Part shown: positions 27,842 to 36,274 of the stretch, in pieces | How the letters are laid out: each line of letters opens with the position of its first letter | Numbering within the stretch: the stretch's first letter is position 1 | DNA from: Eisenbergiella porci | GTDB lineage: Bacteria; Bacillota; Clostridia; Lachnospirales; Lachnospiraceae | Reading direction: 5' to 3' | NCBI RefSeq assembly: GCF_009696275.1 | Contig: NZ_VUMI01000004.1 | Span: 62,001-126,000, forward strand | DNA: 64,000 bases | Made by a program: the position numbers and the translations under genes | The notes under the pieces: generated by a model | Told to the model about the DNA's origin: nothing | What the model saw: only the letters and a program-made list of their open reading frames with translations | Database searches by the model: none

Positions 27842-28321
27842 ATGAGGGTACTGATAATCAGCGATACTCATCGCAGAGATGACCGTTTTCTGGAGCTGAT
27901 CAAACGGGTGAAGCCAATAGACATGCTCATACACTGCGGTGATTCTGAGGGAAGCGAAGACCTTTATCTGGAATATGCGGGCTGTCCGGTGGAAATCGTG
28001 TCGGGGAATAATGATTTTTTTACGGATTTGCCCCGGGAGAAGGAATTCCAGCTGGGAAAATATAAGGTGTGGCTTACGCATGGACACAACTATTATGTAT
28101 CCATGGGGAATTCCATGCTGAAGGAAGAGGCGCAGGCAAGAGGCGTTGACATTGTTATGTATGGTCATACGCATAAGCCTGTCATTGATATGGAAAGGGA
28201 TATCACGGCGATCAATCCCGGCAGCCTTTCCTTTCCCCGCCAGGAGGGCAGAAGGCCTTCCTATATCCTGATGGAGTTGGATAAGGACGGACAGGCCCAC
28301 TATCATCTGAATTATCTGTAA
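27842..28321 (+). CDS. YfcE-family metallophosphoesterase
   Basis: A 159-residue calcineurin-like phosphoesterase of the YfcE/MJ0936 type: metal ligands in ISDTH near the N-terminus, HCGD, GNND, THGH and YGHTH in order. In vitro family members are manganese-dependent phosphodiesterases; the physiological substrate is unknown. It lies 37 bp behind rdgB, an association common in clostridia. Confidence 0.93.
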   Translation: MRVLIISDTHRRDDRFLELIKRVKPIDMLIHCGDSEGSEDLYLEYAGCPVEIVSGNNDFFTDLPREKEFQLGKYKVWLTHGHNYYVSMGNSMLKEEAQARGVDIVMYGHTHKPVIDMERDITAINPGSLSFPRQEGRRPSYILMELDKDGQAHYHLNYL

Positions 28322-28365
28322 AAAAACGATGTAAAAAAATTTGTAAAAAAAATTTGGAAATAGTG

Positions 28366-28394
28366 TTGACATAGGTCAAAAGGTATTATATAAT
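28366..28394 (+). promoter_or_regulatory. Consensus promoter of tRNA cluster
   Basis: TTGACA (28366-28371) and TATAAT (28389-28394), both perfect, are separated by 17 bp and lie 34 bp before tRNA-Pro. Confidence 0.93.
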
Positions 28395-28428
28395 AACTTC
28401 TGCGTCACGGCTAAGGGTGAGCAGAAAA

Positions 28429-28503
28429 CGGGGTGTGGCTCAGCTTGGCTAGAGCGCCTGGTTTGGGACCAGGAGGTCGCAGGTTCGAATCCTGTCACCC
28501 CGA
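28429..28503 (+). tRNA. tRNA-Pro (TGG)
   Basis: Acceptor CGGGGTG pairs with CACCCCG; anticodon stem CCTGG/CCAGG with loop TTTGGGA, giving TGG. No encoded CCA. First gene of a six-tRNA transcript. Confidence 0.95.
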
Positions 28504-28523
28504 TTTAAGCCAGACACCAATAT

Positions 28524-28594
28524 GCGGGTGTAGTTCAATGGTAGAACACCAGCCTTCCAAGCTGGATACGTGGGTTCGATTCCCATCACCCGCT
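28524..28594 (+). tRNA. tRNA-Gly (TCC)
   Basis: Acceptor GCGGGTG pairs with CACCCGC; anticodon loop CTTCCAA gives TCC; 71 nt with a short D-arm typical of tRNA-Gly. No encoded CCA. Confidence 0.95.
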
Positions 28595-28774
28595 TACGGC
28601 GAATTACCCGCTTGCGGGAAAGGAACCGTTTGAATACGCAGTTGGCTTTCAGCCGGATTGTCCTTGGCTTTTCAGAGCGGACAAGCGTATTCTGGCAGGT
28701 TTATCTACAGATAAATCTGCAATGCATTAGTCAGAATAGCCCTGTCGCATTATTGCCAGGCGTTCCCGTAATAT

Positions 28775-28848
<74 letters not shown>

Positions 28849-28880
28849 TTAGTGGTTATGAGATTTCTCATAATCCATAT

Positions 28881-28955
28881 GGTGGGTATAGCGCAGTTGG
28901 TTAGCGCGCCAGATTGTGGCTCTGGAGGCCAAGGGTTCGAATCCCTTTATCCACC
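28881..28955 (+). tRNA. tRNA-His (GTG)
   Basis: The extra 5' G (28881) pairs with C 28955 as required for histidine identity; acceptor GTGGGTA pairs with TATCCAC; anticodon loop TTGTGGC gives GTG. Confidence 0.94.
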
Positions 28956-28959
28956 TTCT

Positions 28960-29031
28960 TGGGCTATCGCCAAGCGGTAAGGCACAGGACTTTGACTCCT
29001 GCATTCGCTGGTTCGAATCCAGCTAGCCCAG
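28960..29031 (+). tRNA. tRNA-Gln (TTG)
   Basis: Acceptor TGGGCTA pairs with TAGCCCA; anticodon stem CAGGA/TCCTG with loop CTTTGAC giving TTG. Only 4 nt behind tRNA-His. Confidence 0.94.
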
Positions 29032-29134
29032 TTGCAGAATGCTGAAAAGGAATCTTCCTCAATGGTTCTTTTTTTTATTCTCTTTTATGGGAATGAATAA
29101 TTTTTACAACACAGGGCATCTTAATTGTTGGTAT

Positions 29135-29207
29135 GGAGCACTAGCTCAGTCGGTAGAGCACCTGACTTTTAATCAGGTTGTCGGGGGTTCGAATCCCCCG
29201 TGCTTCA
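29135..29207 (+). tRNA. tRNA-Lys (TTT)
   Basis: Acceptor GGAGCAC pairs with GTGCTTC; anticodon loop CTTTTAA gives TTT; T-arm GTTCGAATC. Last tRNA before the terminator. Confidence 0.95.
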
Positions 29208-29217
29208 TTCAGAGAAA

Positions 29218-29258
29218 AGACCGGGAATCCGCAATATCAGTGGGTTCCCGGTCTTTTT
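29218..29258 (+). terminator. Terminator of tRNA cluster
   Basis: A 10-bp stem AGACCGGGAA with TTCCCGGTCT, ending in five T. Confidence 0.9.
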
Positions 29259-29313
29259 AACATTTCTTCGGAAAAGGTAAATCCCCAAAAATATGACTCA
29301 CATCCGGCTCATT

Positions 29314-29871
29314 TCAGGAAATGCCAAAATGACCGGAAACCGGATCACGGAATAAGGGCAGCTGCGGCGGCCGGAAGGTGAAGAGGAAGAACAGCAGCAG
29401 GTAAATAATAAGTAGAACGGCGCTGAGAAACGGCAGCACGCGGGTTTTTGTCCCGGACAGTGTTGTGGTTGTGTCACTGATTTTTTTCTCAAGCAGGGCG
29501 CTTATCAGGAAGGCGAGCAGAATTCCCAGCAGGAAGACCATGATATCCAGCGCCAGATGATTGGTGCCAAGCAATGCGGTATAGGCATAAAACAGCAGGG
29601 GAATGGCAGCCATGCCTGCGGTAAACCCGGCTGTCCTGGCGGGGAGAAAGGAAGCCGGCCTGCGTGAGGCATGAAAATAATCCCAGACAGAAAACAGCAG
29701 GCCGGGAAAGAACAGCAGCTTGATATGCTCCCACACAGATTCATTTACCGGGGCAAACAGGCCCACGATGACGGTGCTTCCCGACCATTCATAAACAAAG
29801 TGGAGCAGCGTACCCGCCGCTGCGATAAAAAGTACGCCGTAGATTTCATAACGATATTTTTTCCAGAACAT
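29314..29871 (-). CDS. DUF6512-like integral membrane protein
   Basis: A 185-residue protein with about six hydrophobic helices and a conserved-looking VGLFAPVNESVWEHIKLLFFPGLLF segment between TM1 and TM2 (shown here in part). That loop is typical of a clostridial membrane family I recall as DUF6512; its function is unknown. The ATG at 29871 is chosen because AAGAAGGA precedes it; an in-frame extension to 29931 lacks a ribosome site. The gene is convergent with the tRNA cluster. Confidence 0.7.
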   Translation of the reverse strand: MFWKKYRYEIYGVLFIAAAGTLLHFVYEWSGSTVIVGLFAPVNESVWEHIKLLFFPGLLFSVWDYFHASRRPASFLPARTAGFTAGMAAIPLLFYAYTALLGTNHLALDIMVFLLGILLAFLISALLEKKISDTTTTLSGTKTRVLPFLSAVLLIIYLLLFFLFTFRPPQLPLFRDPVSGHFGIS

Positions 29872-30047
29872 GAGAATTCCTTCTTTCTCTTTTATTTCTA
29901 CAGAAAGTATTCCCTGTGAGCGCAGAAACACACATTTTTTATCAAAGCAGGATGAAATTGGAAAAATGAGTAGCTTTTAACATCTCAGGTATGGTATATT
30001 GATACAGTAAAGTGTTGTAGCGTGTCTTACCTGATGAGGTAATATAT

Positions 30048-31028
30048 ATGCATAAAGGATACGTTTTTTCAAAATACGCATTGGATAAAGAATTAAAGGA
30101 TATAGGAGGTCTCTGGAGCCGGATAGACTTCAGGGATTATATTATTACGCCTAAAAAGGTCTGGCTGATAAACCGCTGGTTCCAGGCGGGATGTTTTCTT
30201 CAGCAGCCTGCAAAGGGAATTAAAAGGCGGAAAAAATATGTGCGTCTCAAAGGCGGAGGCAGAATCGGTCTGACAATTTATGAGCCGGAGAATATCGGCA
30301 AGAATGCGCCCTGCCTGGTTTATTATCATGGAGGCGCTTTTGTGCTCAGGGACAGGCCGTCTACACACCGTCTGGCACAGGTTTATACAAGAGAGGTAAG
30401 GTGCAAGGTGGTGATAGTGCATTACCGGCTTGGAAAGCCTTATCCTGAGCCTGTGAAGGACTGCTACCGGGCGTTAACCTGGGTGGCGCGCAATGCGGAT
30501 GCCCTGGGGATAGACAGGGAGAGGATTGCAGTGATTGGAGACAGTGCGGGAGGCGCGCTGGCGGCGGCTGTAACTTTGATTGCCAGGGACAAGAAGGGGC
30601 CGTCCATCTGTTTCCAGATGCTGATTAATCCGGTGGCGGATAAGAACATGACCTCCTGGTCCATGCGGCAGTTTGTGGACTCTCCGGGATGGAATGCGAA
30701 TCTGAACCGGCAGATGTGGGATCTTTATATGAGAAAAGGGGATTATGGCAGGCCGGAATATGCCGCTCCCATGAGCGCGCCGTCGCTGAAAGGACTGCCG
30801 CCTGCTTATGTGGAAACACAGGAAATCGACTGCCTCCGGGATGAGGGAAATGCTTATGCGGACAGGCTTGCAGCGGCCGGTGTCCCTGTGGAGCTCAATG
30901 AAATCAGGGGAACCTTTAACGGCTATGATGTTTATGACAAAAATAAGTTGGTACAGCTTTCCGTTACCCGGCGCTGCCTGGTGCTGAAGCGTGCCTTTGC
31001 TAAGATTCCGCTAATAACCCGCTCATGA
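30048..31028 (+). CDS. Alpha/beta hydrolase (HSL/esterase family), catalytic His replaced
   Basis: A 326-residue cytoplasmic member of the hormone-sensitive-lipase-like esterases. The oxyanion HGG is at H94, the nucleophile elbow GDSAGG at S166 and the acid D261 (QEIDCLRDEG). The place of the catalytic histidine, normally GTFHG in this family and about 30 residues after the Asp, reads GTFNG with N291 (codon AAC, one base from CAC). Either the enzyme is inactive, has another function, or another His substitutes. The N-terminal 85 residues include a helix cap. It is preceded by a weak ribosome site (ATGAGGTAATAT) and appears to stand alone. Confidence 0.85.
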   Translation: MHKGYVFSKYALDKELKDIGGLWSRIDFRDYIITPKKVWLINRWFQAGCFLQQPAKGIKRRKKYVRLKGGGRIGLTIYEPENIGKNAPCLVYYHGGAFVLRDRPSTHRLAQVYTREVRCKVVIVHYRLGKPYPEPVKDCYRALTWVARNADALGIDRERIAVIGDSAGGALAAAVTLIARDKKGPSICFQMLINPVADKNMTSWSMRQFVDSPGWNANLNRQMWDLYMRKGDYGRPEYAAPMSAPSLKGLPPAYVETQEIDCLRDEGNAYADRLAAAGVPVELNEIRGTFNGYDVYDKNKLVQLSVTRRCLVLKRAFAKIPLITRS

Positions 31029-31122
31029 TACGTTAAGAAAACCGGTAAACCATAGTATCCCTGCCCTGTTTATGCTATTGTGTCAATTAAGAAGATACAA
31101 CGGTATACAGGAGGAAAAAATT

Positions 31123-31209
31123 ATGTGGGATATCTGGTCTGTTTTATCAATAGTGATTATTGCGGTTGGCGTAATCGGCGGTTTTTATTATGAGAATATC
31201 AGGAAATAA
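31123..31209 (+). CDS. 28-residue single-helix membrane protein
   Basis: A small ORF with a textbook ribosome site (AGGAGGAAAAAATT) encoding MWDIWSVLSIVIIAVGVIGG plus a short YYENIRK tail, which predicts one transmembrane helix with a positive cytoplasmic end. A hairpin terminator follows directly, so it is a complete small transcription unit behind the esterase gene. Function unknown; small peptides of this type often regulate a membrane complex. Confidence 0.65.
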   Translation: MWDIWSVLSIVIIAVGVIGGFYYENIRK

Positions 31210-31226
31210 GAACAGAACCGGCCTGG

Positions 31227-31287
31227 AAGGATCGATGTAATACGGATGCAATCATGCATCTGAGTTACATTGGTCCTTATTTTATTT
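31227..31287 (+). terminator. Terminator after small membrane protein
   Basis: A three-tier stem: AAGGA with TCCTT, ATGTAA with TTACAT, GATGCA with TGCATC around ATCA. A T-rich tail (TTATTTTATTT) follows. Confidence 0.65.
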
Positions 31288-31430
31288 GTACTATCCGGAT
31301 TCTGTATATACAGGCAGATATTATGCATGTTTTTTTCGATAATAAGGAAAATATTCTTTCTATTTTTCGCAAAACAATGTAAAATATTAATAAGAATGCC
31401 GGCGGTGCGGCGGACGGGAGGAAGAAAGGG

Positions 31431-32255
31431 ATGCAGAACGAATACAGGCTGATTGCGCTGGATATGGATGGAACACTGCTGAATTCCAGACACGAGATCA
31501 CGCCACGGGCAAAACGGGCGATAGAGAAGATTCTGACGCGGGGAAAACAGGTTGTTTTTTCTACCGGAAGATGTATTGGTGAGATGGAAACCTATCTGGA
31601 GGCTTTTCCGGGTATGCGGTATCTGATTTGTGAGAGCGGAGCCTGTGTCTATGATCTGCAGGAGAAAAAAAATATAGCCAGAATACCCATTTCTCCCCGT
31701 CTCGTATGCAAAATTATTTCCTGCATTAAGGATGCTGATATCATGGCTTCTTTTTTCATTGGAAACCGTTCCTTTATGGATGCGGCCTATATGAGCAGGC
31801 TGGAGGAATTCGGCCTTGGCGGCTTTGACGATGTGTTTGACCGGAGCGTTGTGCGGGTGGCGGCCCTGTTTGATTTTTACCAGGAAAATCCGCTGGAGGT
31901 GGAGAAAATCAATCTTTTTTTCAATAACAGAAAGGATCGGGCGGCGGCGCTGGCGAAAATGTCCCGGCTTCCTCTTTCCCTTGCAAGCTCCCTGGCGGGA
32001 AATCTGGAAATCAATGACCGGAATGCGAATAAAGGAGAAGGGCTCAGGATACTGTGCGGGCATCTGGGAATTCCCATGGAGCAGGTAATTGCGGTAGGGG
32101 ACAACAGCAACGATTTCGGCCTGCTTCAGGCCGCCGGCCTGCCGGTGGCCGTGGGGAATGCGATTCCCGGAATCCGGGCGCTGGCCAGGATAGTTGCAGC
32201 CGACTGCGATCATGACGGAGCAGCAGCTGTGATGGAAGAATATATGCTGGCTTAA
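31431..32255 (+). CDS. Cof-type HAD-superfamily phosphatase
   Basis: A 274-residue HAD hydrolase of the Cof/IIB type. Motif I is DMDGTL (D11, D13), motif II is the S/T in FSTGR, the C2B cap lies between, and motif IV is GDNSNDFGLLQ near residue 222. Such enzymes dephosphorylate sugar phosphates, flavin or PLP; specificity cannot be read. GGGAGGAAAGGG precedes the ATG, and a terminator ends the unit. Confidence 0.92.
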   Translation: MQNEYRLIALDMDGTLLNSRHEITPRAKRAIEKILTRGKQVVFSTGRCIGEMETYLEAFPGMRYLICESGACVYDLQEKKNIARIPISPRLVCKIISCIKDADIMASFFIGNRSFMDAAYMSRLEEFGLGGFDDVFDRSVVRVAALFDFYQENPLEVEKINLFFNNRKDRAAALAKMSRLPLSLASSLAGNLEINDRNANKGEGLRILCGHLGIPMEQVIAVGDNSNDFGLLQAAGLPVAVGNAIPGIRALARIVAADCDHDGAAAVMEEYMLA

Positions 32256-32310
32256 GGCGGGGAACAAGGTGCATCGGAAGGGATAAACAACAGAACAGGA
32301 ACACAAAAGA

Positions 32311-32377
32311 GAAGACCGGGCCGTGCGGCGTCATACGCGGAATAAATGGCGCTGCCGGGCACAGGGTCTTCTTTTTT
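32311..32377 (+). terminator. Terminator after HAD gene
   Basis: Stem GAAGACC with GGTCTTC enclosing a long, partly structured loop, followed by six T. Confidence 0.75.
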
Positions 32378-32386
32378 ATAGGCAGA

Positions 32387-32765
32387 ACGGCCGATGTCAG
32401 TATCCTTCTGTATTTTTATACATTTTCCCGAAACAGAGACAGTAAAAGGTATGAAAATAAAATATCGCAGCTATTTGGAAGGCCGGCATGTCCAGCTATG
32501 CAGGCCGGCGCCTTGCACTGACCATAAGAATGCGGATCGGGAGAGTAAAAATATACCGACGAAGGCGGATCAGGGCGGGGTGACAGTATCTGTAAAGAAG
32601 CTGAGACTCTGCAAAATATATAATAAATGAATTTTTTGTGCGTATTATACAGAAAAAAGTCTGTTTAAAGTCATCATAAATTGTGGAAAAAACTCATAAT
32701 TATACAAAATGCATATCAAAATTTAGAAAAATAAAAATAAATATAAAAAATATACAAATACACTA
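32387..32765. other. Gene-free stretch upstream of ABC importer
   Basis: About 380 bp, strongly AT-rich toward 32640-32765. A short frame at 32394-32630 has no ribosome site or family features and is not called. I see no structured RNA. Confidence 0.5.
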
Positions 32766-32845
32766 TTGCAATTCAAAAAATGATGTGGTAATATACAACC
32801 ATAGTAATTGGAAACGTTACCGACAACGTTACCGATAACGGTTCC
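32766..32845 (+). promoter_or_regulatory. Promoter and triple operator repeats of sugar ABC operon
   Basis: TTGCAA (32766-32771) and TAATAT (32789-32794) are separated by 17 bp. Immediately downstream, AACGTTACC (32813-32821), AACGTTACC (32825-32833) and AACGGTTCC (32837-32845) recur with a 12-bp period. AACGTT cores are typical LacI-family sites, so the repressor at 36275 is the obvious candidate. Confidence 0.65.
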
Positions 32846-32880
32846 GGCAATTAAGCATTCAAAGAAAAGGAGAGGTAATT

Positions 32881-34302
32881 ATGAAAAAGAAACTGATTAG
32901 TGCATTACTGAGTGTAGCAATGGTTTCTGCACTTCTGGCCGGCTGCGGATCAAGCGCAGGGACAGAGAGCAGCACACCGGCACCTGCCGATACACAGCAG
33001 GCGGAGGAAAGCTCCGAAGCAGCGCCTGCATCAGAAGCGCCCGCAGCGGAAACAACCGCGGCATCAGGCGGGGAAGGAAAGGTGTATTACCTGAACTTTA
33101 AGCCCGAGCAGGCTGATGACTGGGTAGAGCTGGCCAAGACATATACGGATGAGACAGGAGTTCCGGTAACCGTGGTTACGGCAGCATCCGGCACCTATGA
33201 ATCCACACTGAAGTCAGAAATGGCTAAGTCCGAAGCGCCTACCCTGTTCCAGGTTAACGGCCCTGTTGGCCTGGCATCCTGGAAGGATTACTGCTACGAC
33301 CTGAAGGACAGCGATGTTTATAAGAATATTGAGAGCGATGATTACGTGCTCAAGGATGGCGATTCCGTTCTTGGTATGGCATATGTAATTGAAACCTACG
33401 GCATTATTTACAATAAGGCTCTGCTGAATGATTATTTCGCACTGCCCGATGCAGAAATCAAATCCATCGATGAGCTGAATAACTTCGAAGCGCTGAAGAA
33501 GGTTGCAGACGGCATTCAGGCCCACAAGGATGACCTGGGAGTAGAAGGTGCATTCACCTCAGCCGGCTTTGATGCTTCCTCAGACTGGAGATTCAAGACA
33601 CACCTTGCCAACCTTCCCGTTTATTATGAGTACAAGGCTGACGGAATTACCTCCACGGATGCAATCAAGGGAACCTATCTGGACAATTACAAACAGATTT
33701 TTGACCTTTATATTACAGACGCTACCTGTGAACCCAGCCTCCTTTCCGGTAAGACCGGCGAAGATGCAGCTTCCGAATTCGCACTTGGCGAAGCAGTGTT
33801 CTATCAGAACGGTACATGGGCTTACAACGATATTAAAGACAACGAAGTAGCAGATGAAGATCTGGGCATGCTTCCTATCTACATCGGCGTAGAGGGTGAA
33901 GAAAACCAGGGTCTGTGCACCGGTTCCGAGAACTACTGGTGTGTAAACAAAAATGCAGCGCCGGAGGATATCCAGGCAACACTTGATTTCCTGAACTGGG
34001 TTGTAACAAGTGATGCAGGCAGGGATGCCCTTGCAAACAAGATGGGCTTCGTTACACCTTTCAAGACCTTTGCTGATGGTTATCAGTCAACCAATCCTCT
34101 GATTCTTGCCAACGATGAGTACACAAAGGCCGGCAAGACACCTGTTTCATGGAACTTCACAACCATGCCTTCCGAAGAATGGAAGAACGGTGTGGGCAGC
34201 GCGCTTCTTGAGTACGCACAGGGCACAGGCAAATGGGATAACGTAGTAACTGCTTTCGTAGACGGCTGGAAGACCGAATACGATGCGGCAAATGCACAGT
34301 AA
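32881..34302 (+). CDS. Sugar ABC transporter substrate-binding lipoprotein
   Basis: A 473-residue extracellular solute-binding protein (family 1) anchored as a lipoprotein: basic N-terminus, hydrophobic stretch, lipobox LLAGC with C22, then a Ser/Ala/Glu/Pro-rich linker to about residue 60. The mature domain has the usual two-lobe maltodextrin-type layout. It binds a sugar or oligosaccharide and delivers it to the two permeases that follow. The ribosome site is AAAGGAGAGG. An internal terminator behind it should allow excess of this protein over the permeases. The ligand is unknown. Confidence 0.92.
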   Translation: MKKKLISALLSVAMVSALLAGCGSSAGTESSTPAPADTQQAEESSEAAPASEAPAAETTAASGGEGKVYYLNFKPEQADDWVELAKTYTDETGVPVTVVTAASGTYESTLKSEMAKSEAPTLFQVNGPVGLASWKDYCYDLKDSDVYKNIESDDYVLKDGDSVLGMAYVIETYGIIYNKALLNDYFALPDAEIKSIDELNNFEALKKVADGIQAHKDDLGVEGAFTSAGFDASSDWRFKTHLANLPVYYEYKADGITSTDAIKGTYLDNYKQIFDLYITDATCEPSLLSGKTGEDAASEFALGEAVFYQNGTWAYNDIKDNEVADEDLGMLPIYIGVEGEENQGLCTGSENYWCVNKNAAPEDIQATLDFLNWVVTSDAGRDALANKMGFVTPFKTFADGYQSTNPLILANDEYTKAGKTPVSWNFTTMPSEEWKNGVGSALLEYAQGTGKWDNVVTAFVDGWKTEYDAANAQ

Positions 34303-34314
34303 GTATTAAAGGTG

Positions 34315-34346
34315 AAGGGCGGGCGCAGGTTACCCGCCCTTTTTTG
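34315..34346 (+). terminator. Intra-operon terminator/attenuator
   Basis: Stem AAGGGCGGG with CCCGCCCTT, then six T in total, between the binding-protein gene and the permeases. Confidence 0.8.
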
Positions 34347-34398
34347 AAAAATGTAACTGTGAAAATACGGAACAGCTGCAAAAAAGAAAGGAAAGAAA

Positions 34399-35241
34399 AT
34401 GGCAAAAGCAATAAAAAGATACTGGCCGATTTTTGTGCTCCCTACATTTCTTGCTTTTATCCTGGGATTCATAGCGCCGTTTATTATGGGTATCTATCTG
34501 TCCTTCTGCAAGTTCACTACCGTAACGGACGCCAAATTTATCGGCTTTTCCAATTACCTCAAAATTTTTACGGATCCCTCCTTCGTCCATGCGCTCTGGT
34601 ATACGGCCCTGTTTACCGTAGTATCGGTGATCCTGATCAATGTACTGGCTTTTACGGTGGCATTGCTTCTGACGAAGGGCTTTAAGGGAACCAATATTTT
34701 CAGAACAGTTTTTTTCATGCCGAACCTGATCGGCGGCATCATTCTGGGCTACATCTGGCAGCTACTCTTAAACGGCATCCTGCTGTATTTTAACAGGACG
34801 CTGACCTATTCCTCAACCTATGGCTTCTGGGGGCTGATCGTACTGATGTGCTGGCAGCAGATTGGTTATATGATGATTATCTATATTGCCGGTATCCAGA
34901 ATATTTCAGGAGATTTGATTGAAGCGGCAAAAATCGACGGAGCCAATGCCAGGCAGATTCTTAGGAATGTAACGATTCCCATGGTTATGCCTTCCATTAC
35001 TATATGCACCTTCCTGACGCTTACCAACTCCTTTAAGCTGTTTGACCAGAACCTGGCGCTGACCAACGGGGAGCCTTCAAAGATGTCGGAAATGCTGGCG
35101 CTGAATATTTACAATACCTTCTACGGCCGGACCGGCTGGGAGGGCGTAGGCCAGGCGAAGGCGGTGGTATTCTTTATTCTGGTAGCCATCATTGCGCTGG
35201 CGCAGAATAAGATCACCCGCAGGAAGGAGGTACAGCAGTAA
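34399..35241 (+). CDS. Sugar ABC transporter permease (MalF-like)
   Basis: A 280-residue, six-helix inner-membrane permease of the CUT1 type. The cytoplasmic EAA loop (EAAKIDGANARQILRNVTIP, around residue 175) is where the shared ATPase docks. AAAGGAAAGAAA precedes the ATG. It overlaps the next permease gene by one base (TAATG), so they are coupled. Confidence 0.93.
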   Translation: MAKAIKRYWPIFVLPTFLAFILGFIAPFIMGIYLSFCKFTTVTDAKFIGFSNYLKIFTDPSFVHALWYTALFTVVSVILINVLAFTVALLLTKGFKGTNIFRTVFFMPNLIGGIILGYIWQLLLNGILLYFNRTLTYSSTYGFWGLIVLMCWQQIGYMMIIYIAGIQNISGDLIEAAKIDGANARQILRNVTIPMVMPSITICTFLTLTNSFKLFDQNLALTNGEPSKMSEMLALNIYNTFYGRTGWEGVGQAKAVVFFILVAIIALAQNKITRRKEVQQ

Positions 35242-36080
35242 TGAATGCAAGAAAAGCAAAACACGGCGGAATCCTTACCTTTGTTTTTATGCTGATTTCT
35301 TTGATTTATGTATTTCCAATTGTGCTGGTGCTCATCAACTCTTTTAAGAAAAAGGCCTATATCAGCAGAAAGCCCTTTGCCATTCCCACGGGAAAGATGT
35401 ATGTGGGACTGGAAAACTATGTGAACGGCATTAAGAAAACAGGCTTTATCGACGCCTTCTGGACATCTCTTTTCATTACGGTTCTTTCGGTGGCGGTTAT
35501 CATCATCTGCACCTCCATGTGCGCATGGTATATTTCCCGGGTAAAAAATAAATTTACCACAGCGCTGTATTTCCTTTGCCTGTTTTCCATGATTGTGCCC
35601 TTCCAGATGGTAATGTTTACACTGTCCAAGCTGGCGGATATGATGCATCTTGGAAATCCGCTGGGCATTGTGGTGGTTTACCTGGGCTTCGGCGCCGGGC
35701 TGTCGGTATTCATGTTCTGCGGCTTTGTGAAAAGCATTCCCCTGGAAATAGAAGAGGCGGCCATGATTGACGGCTGTACGCCCCTGCAGACCTTTTTCCG
35801 GATTGTTATGCCGATTCTGAAGCCCACCTGTATTACGGTTGCCATACTGCAGGCCATGTGGATATGGAACGATTACCTGCTTCCGTACCTGGTGCTGGAT
35901 ATGACAAAGTACAAGACAATTCCTATTGCCGTCCAGTATCTGAGAGGCGGCTACGGCTCCATTGATATGGGAGCCATGATGGGCGTCCTGGTGTTAGCCA
36001 TCATTCCCATCATCATATTTTACCTGGCGTGCCAGAGATATATCATTGAGGGTGTTGTTGCCGGAGCGGTGAAAGGATAG
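35241..36080 (+). CDS. Sugar ABC transporter permease (MalG-like)
   Basis: A 279-residue six-helix CUT1 permease with EAA loop EEAAMIDGCTPLQTFFRIVMP and the characteristic C-terminus GVVAGAVKG. It forms the membrane channel with the preceding permease. No ATP-binding subunit gene follows; a general MsmX-like ATPase elsewhere must serve it. Confidence 0.93.
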   Translation: MNARKAKHGGILTFVFMLISLIYVFPIVLVLINSFKKKAYISRKPFAIPTGKMYVGLENYVNGIKKTGFIDAFWTSLFITVLSVAVIIICTSMCAWYISRVKNKFTTALYFLCLFSMIVPFQMVMFTLSKLADMMHLGNPLGIVVVYLGFGAGLSVFMFCGFVKSIPLEIEEAAMIDGCTPLQTFFRIVMPILKPTCITVAILQAMWIWNDYLLPYLVLDMTKYKTIPIAVQYLRGGYGSIDMGAMMGVLVLAIIPIIIFYLACQRYIIEGVVAGAVKG

Positions 36081-36081
36081 A

Positions 36082-36112
36082 GTAACAGTCCGGCCAAAGG
36101 CTGAGCTGTTGC
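36082..36112. repeat. 31-nt palindromic repeat, copy 3
   Basis: Starts one base behind the permease stop codon. It differs from the copy at 21-51 at four of 31 positions. No T-run follows. Confidence 0.7.
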
Positions 36113-36181
36113 AGGATAAGTGCCGCGACAAAAGGATACGGTTGACTTACACCACATTTGTCCTTTAAAATAAAGTGGCAG

Positions 36182-36197
36182 TTCAGGACGTCCTGAA
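36182..36197. promoter_or_regulatory. Perfect 16-bp palindrome upstream of LacI regulator
   Basis: TTCAGGACGTCCTGAA, symmetric around CG, 78 bp before the regulator start. The size and CG centre suit a LacI-family operator, but the sequence differs from the AACGTT repeats at 32813. Confidence 0.4.
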
Positions 36198-36274
36198 TTG
36201 TTGCAAAATAAATCAGGGTTTCCTGTCGGAATCCGTAGAAAATACCTGCTTGAGCGGGGGACGGGTGTTTGAAT

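Noticed and set aside
31188-32306. 372-codon minus-strand open frame
   Set aside because: Antisense to the HAD phosphatase and running through two intergenic hairpins.
32394-32630. 78-codon plus-strand frame before the ABC importer
   Set aside because: No ribosome site, no family features, starts inside the tail of a terminator.
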